Part shown: positions 6,129-8,761 of the stretch, piece after piece
How positions within the stretch are numbered: position 1 is the stretch's first letter
Layout of the letters: the number at the start of each line of letters is the position of its first letter
Assembly (NCBI GenBank): GCA_937860165.1
Contig: CALMBE010000113.1
Span: forward strand, 1-8,761
Direction of reading: 5' to 3'
From: an uncultured Planctomycetaceae bacterium
Lineage (GTDB): Bacteria; Planctomycetota; Planctomycetia; Pirellulales; Lacipirellulaceae
Length of the DNA stretch: 8,761 nt
Position numbers and translations under genes: made by a program
The notes under the pieces: generated by a model
What the model was told of the DNA's origin: nothing
Seen by the model: only the letters and a program-made list of their open reading frames with translations
Database searches by the model: none

Positions 6129-6416
6129 TTAGTAATAACGAATTTCAAATGTGCGGAACTCGCCGGTGGCCGGTCGGCGATCGACGGCTGTGTTTCTTAT
6201 GTGCTGTGACAGTCGTGCATCGACATCCGACAAAAACGCCGTGAGCTCCTCATCGGTCCCCTCAACCAGCAGTTCTACACTCCGATCGGGCAAGTTCAGA
6301 ACAAAACCTGTCACCGAATACCGAGAGGCGATCCTGCTGGTGGAGTGGCGAAAGCCGACCCCCTGGACATGTCCCGTGTAGATCACCTGGCGTCGCTGAT
6401 AGTTGCCTGCATCCAC
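6129..6416 (-). CDS. Acylphosphatase
   Basis: A small cytoplasmic enzyme that hydrolyses carboxyl-phosphate bonds in acyl phosphates. The signature loop GHVQGVGFRHST contains the phosphate-binding arginine, and GFVLNLPDRSVELLVEG contains the catalytic asparagine and the following strand. The segment EELTAFLSDVDARL fits the second helix, and the product ends FEIRYY, a usual final strand. The start is uncertain. GTG at 6416 gives 95 residues, close to the family norm, with a weak GGAA upstream. A TTG at 6503 would give 124 residues, but the extra N-terminal part has no family likeness. A GTG at 6386 would remove part of the region just before the first strand. It lies 48 nt upstream of the permease gene on the same strand. 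Housekeeping metabolism is the default role. Confidence 0.85.
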   Translation of the reverse strand: MDAGNYQRRQVIYTGHVQGVGFRHSTSRIASRYSVTGFVLNLPDRSVELLVEGTDEELTAFLSDVDARLSQHIRNTAVDRRPATGEFRTFEIRYY

Positions 6417-6556
6417 GGTTGTTTCCGAATGAGCCCGCTTGCCCAAACCCCCAGTGTAACCGGGAAAAACCAGCCCTGCCAGATGGTCCCCTCCGAGGTA
6501 CAAGAAACTGAAAATCCCTTGACCGGAATTGCTGGGTTTCCTAGCCTTCCCACATC
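6417..6556. promoter_or_regulatory. Divergent intergenic region
   Basis: This 140-nt gap separates the divergent acylphosphatase and secreted-protein genes and should contain promoters in both directions. On the + strand TTGACC (6519-6524) and TAGCCT (6542-6547) are spaced 17 nt apart. The -10 match is poor and would start the mRNA almost at the ATG. No convincing minus-strand promoter was recognised. Confidence 0.3.
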
Positions 6557-7642
6557 ATGCACACCACTCCAAGCAGCTCTCGACTCGCACTGATATTGAT
6601 TTCGGCGACGCTGGGATTCTACTTTGGACTAGTGCCTCGCTTGTCTGCCGATGAAGCCGCGCAGCTTCCACTTCAGCCAGGGCTCTTGGTGCTCGTCAAT
6701 GGGAGCGTCCTGGAAGGCATGATTAGCCGCCAGGGAGAGCACTTCCATGTGCTACTTCCCAAGGGTGAACTGCGGGTGGCGGCTACGCAAGTCGACTTCT
6801 TTTGCCACGACCTGCAAGAAGCCTATGAGCGCCGCAGAGCCCGGCACGGCGAGGAGTCCGTCGACACACACCTCGAACTGGCCCGTTGGTGTTTGCAGCA
6901 ACACCTTTATGATTTCGCCGAGCGGGAACTACACTCGGCTCGAGCCATCGACTCTGAGCATTCCCTCGTGGACCCGATGGCTCGGCGAATTGCCCAAGCA
7001 CGAGACGTGGGGGCGAAGAAGTTAGACATCGTCAACCTGGTGCAGCACACAGACCAGCAGGAGTTAATCCCGGTTACGCCGGCCTCTGCAGAGTCGCACG
7101 CAGAGATTCCCCAGTGGGCCCGTGTGGAATTCATCAAACGCGTGCAGCCGCTCCTGCTGCACTCTTGTGCCACCGCGGGATGCCATCTTCCGAATTCCGC
7201 GCAGGCCATGCAGCTCGACCGGCGAGCAACCGATGGGGCGGGAAAACCTGCACTCATCTTTCGCAACATGGAATCGGTCCTGGCCGTGGTCGATTTCGAC
7301 AACCCAGAGGAAAGCCGATTACTCGCCCTGGCAAAGAAGCAACATGCCAGCGAGAATCGCAACGCATCCAAGCCATTGACTCCGCGTCAATTGGAAATCC
7401 TACGGGCCTGGGTCACACAATTGGCTTCGCAGCGAGGCTCAGTGACTCCCGTTCCCGCGACTGAAAGCGTCACGGCGGAAGTCATCCCCAGTAGCACACC
7501 GACTTTGTCCGCGGTAAAAGATCCCTTTGATCCCTCGGCATTCAATCGGAAGGTTCCGCAGACGGAGGCGCTCAGTGATTCTGAATCCACCGAGGTTACT
7601 GGAGAGCAGCCGGCAACTTCTCTACTTGAGGAAGTTCGTTAG
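6557..7642 (+). CDS. Secreted protein with CX4CH cytochrome-like motif
   Basis: A 361-residue exported protein of unknown function, of a sort common in planctomycetes. The signal peptide covers about residues 1-31 (hydrophobic 10-25, likely cut after LSA). Residues 43-80 (LVLVNGSVLEGMIS onward) form a short beta-rich unit. A helical, TPR-like stretch follows at about 85-155, with HLELARWCLQQHLYDFAERELHSA at its core. Residues 189-291 resemble planctomycete cytochrome-like domains: FIKRVQPLLLHSCATAGCH has Cys204, Cys209 and His210 spaced CX4CH, followed by a conserved-looking LTPRQLEILRAWV helix. The last 70 residues are Ser/Thr/Pro-rich and likely disordered. Haem binding is possible but unproven because the spacing is not the usual CX2CH. 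There is no clear Shine-Dalgarno at the ATG. The 3' end overlaps the convergent lipoprotein gene by 47 nt. Confidence 0.75.
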   Translation: MHTTPSSSRLALILISATLGFYFGLVPRLSADEAAQLPLQPGLLVLVNGSVLEGMISRQGEHFHVLLPKGELRVAATQVDFFCHDLQEAYERRRARHGEESVDTHLELARWCLQQHLYDFAERELHSARAIDSEHSLVDPMARRIAQARDVGAKKLDIVNLVQHTDQQELIPVTPASAESHAEIPQWARVEFIKRVQPLLLHSCATAGCHLPNSAQAMQLDRRATDGAGKPALIFRNMESVLAVVDFDNPEESRLLALAKKQHASENRNASKPLTPRQLEILRAWVTQLASQRGSVTPVPATESVTAEVIPSSTPTLSAVKDPFDPSAFNRKVPQTEALSDSESTEVTGEQPATSLLEEVR

Positions 7643-7820
7643 GCGTGGCGTAGACCGTTGGTGTGTACTCACCCGACAGGATCGACCCCGCTCGACCGCT
7701 CAGATGCGAATAGGGCCCGTTGATTACCGGCGGAGCGTAATCCGAAGTACTGCAACACATCCGGCAACCAGCACTGGCCAACAGTAGCAAGAGCGCTGCG
7801 GCATGTTTTCCATGAACCAT
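7596..7820 (-). CDS. Small predicted lipoprotein
   Basis: A 74-residue predicted lipoprotein of unknown function. It has a basic start (MVHGKH), a hydrophobic AAALLLLLASAG stretch, and Cys19 in a permissive lipobox (SAGC), followed by RMCC. The cysteine cluster and the following DYAPPVINGPY resemble short CRMCC-type envelope proteins seen in planctomycetes. ATG 7820 is preferred over ATG 7847 because a G-rich ribosome binding site (AGGGGGGGG, about 7830-7838 on the complement) precedes it and it gives a normal signal peptide. Its last 47 nt overlap the 3' end of the convergent secreted-protein gene. The product is likely membrane-anchored; the role is unknown. Confidence 0.65.
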   Translation of the reverse strand: MVHGKHAAALLLLLASAGCRMCCSTSDYAPPVINGPYSHLSGRAGSILSGEYTPTVYATPNELPQVEKLPAALQ

Positions 7821-7946
7821 GGCGATAGTTCCCCCCCTCGATGCCATGAACGGGCGTGCCTACGAATTACGCACTTGAAAAACGTTCTATTCGAGCATCG
7901 GCATTTGGGCCGACGCGAGATTAAGTTTCCCGGGCGGTGCTAGCAA

Positions 7947-8067
7947 GTAGGCCGGAACAAGGTACTCCGCAGTTCCGGCAATTCAAGGAAAAAAGGCGCG
8001 AGTTTCGAGTCGCGAGTTTAAGTCTGCTGGTCGGACTGCCGGAACTCGGGTACTCGTTCCGGCCTAC
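7947..8067. repeat. Dispersed palindromic repeat, internally deleted copy
   Basis: A 121-bp relative of the element at 4423-4596. The left arm 7947-7980 equals the other copy's left arm except for one base (T for C in GGTACTCCGC). The right arm 8037-8067 is a shortened, diverged complement (31 nt) ending CCGGCCTAC. The inner AGGCGCGAGTTTCGAGT unit (from 7994) is kept, but its inverted partner is missing, so this copy looks like an internal deletion derivative. It begins 23 nt beyond the methyltransferase stop and could form the 3' hairpin of that mRNA. No target-site duplication is seen. Confidence 0.8.
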
Positions 8068-8089
8068 GACCTGCGAAGAAGCGGAAGTG

Positions 8090-8761
8090 TTACCGTTTTT
8101 CGAGTTCGACGCAGATGCCGCCCGCGCGCATGGCTTTGTGCATTTTCGTGAACCACAGTTCTTGGCGACACACGAGGCCGAGTTCTTCCCAGGTCCGTGT
8201 GAGTTCCACGCGATTAAAAGTTTGGCAGTACCAGAGGCGACTTGTCCACGCACCCGAAAAACTGTCTTCGGTGGCCAGGAGCAACATGCGGCCCCCTTTG
8301 CGCAGCACGCGAGCCATCTCGCTTAGCCCCGCCCGGGCATCGGGGAGATGTTCCAGCACATAGCCGCACGTCAGGCCATCGAACGACTCATCGGCAAACG
8401 GCAAACGGGCCAGATCGGCAGCCACAAAATCGGGCCGAGAACTTTTTAAGCGGAACCGAGCGCGCTGCAGCATTTGCCGCGAGAGGTCGGTACACATGAC
8501 TTCGAGCTGCGGGTCGCCATACTTGAGCAGATGCTTGGCGATTTGTCCCGAGCCGCTGCCGACATCAAGTACTGTTTTCATTCCCCGCAGGTCGAACCGG
8601 CGGGTGCGGATCAATCGCTCGCCGAGCGGGATATGCAGAGACAAGATACTCGCGGCGGTCAGAAACGCCCCCTGCGGGCCGCTGTAAACCTGTTGCACTT
8701 TTTTGCGGTACTCTTCGTAGCTGACGCGGCGGATCAGATCTCGCTCGATCAGCCGCTTGAG
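8090..8761 (-). CDS. Class I SAM-dependent methyltransferase (partial, 5' end off window)
   Basis: The frame is open from the right edge to the TAA at 8090-8092, at least 223 residues, so the true start lies outside the window; an internal GTG at 8698 would cut conserved-looking sequence. It is a Methyltransf_11-type Rossmann methyltransferase. Motif I, DVGSGSG (8546-8566), binds S-adenosylmethionine. CTDLS follows as the acidic second strand, then AADLARLPFADESFD and GYVLEHLPD as motifs II-III, and MARVLRKGGRMLL as the post-motif strand. The C-terminal part (WYCQTFNRVELTRTWEELGL) resembles the usual end of UbiE-like and small-molecule methyltransferases. The substrate cannot be told from sequence. 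The palindromic repeat copy lies just downstream. Confidence 0.8.
   Translation of the reverse strand, partial: LKRLIERDLIRRVSYEEYRKKVQQVYSGPQGAFLTAASILSLHIPLGERLIRTRRFDLRGMKTVLDVGSGSGQIAKHLLKYGDPQLEVMCTDLSRQMLQRARFRLKSSRPDFVAADLARLPFADESFDGLTCGYVLEHLPDARAGLSEMARVLRKGGRMLLLATEDSFSGAWTSRLWYCQTFNRVELTRTWEELGLVCRQELWFTKMHKAMRAGGICVELEKR

Noticed and set aside
7937..8326. 129-codon + strand frame across the second repeat copy
   Set aside because: It starts in repeat sequence and continues antisense to the well-supported methyltransferase.

Overview
The window looks like chromosomal DNA of a planctomycete, most likely of the Pirellulales type. This rests on an OmpH/Skp–lpxC–lpxA–oxidoreductase lipid A cluster, a secreted protein with a planctomycete-style cytochrome-like motif, a small CRMCC-type lipoprotein, weak Shine-Dalgarno use at many starts, and dispersed 'GTAGGCCGGAACAAGGTAC' palindromic repeats. 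The taxonomic call is inference; no marker gene is present.

Left block (1-3823, + strand): a structured, gene-free leader (1-243) is followed by four genes read as one likely operon. They encode a periplasmic OmpH/Skp chaperone, LpxC, LpxA and a Gfo/Idh/MocA dehydrogenase whose start overlaps the lpxA stop by 4 nt. Together they would supply outer-membrane protein chaperoning and the first steps of lipid A synthesis. The dehydrogenase beside lpxA may be GnnA-like, which would imply an amino-sugar lipid A variant.

Centre (3824-4616): a compact type II toxin-antitoxin pair (ATGA overlap) has its own TATAAT promoter and a small palindrome next to the -35. A 174-bp near-perfect palindromic repeat fills the space between the toxin and the convergent gene that follows.

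Right block (4617-8761): on the minus strand, an acylphosphatase lies directly upstream of a large ABC-2 type permease; no ATPase is present. A 12-bp perfect hairpin is embedded in the permease gene. Divergent from acylphosphatase is a secreted protein with a CX4CH cytochrome-like motif. It converges with, and overlaps by 47 nt, a small minus-strand lipoprotein gene. A second, internally deleted copy of the palindromic repeat follows, and then a class I SAM methyltransferase on the minus strand that runs off the right edge.

The most interesting items are the palindromic repeat family, the possible GnnA-like enzyme in the lipid A operon, the intragenic hairpin, and the TA module directly after the lipid A operon. 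I saw no CRISPR, tRNA, rRNA, IS transposase or clear defence system.
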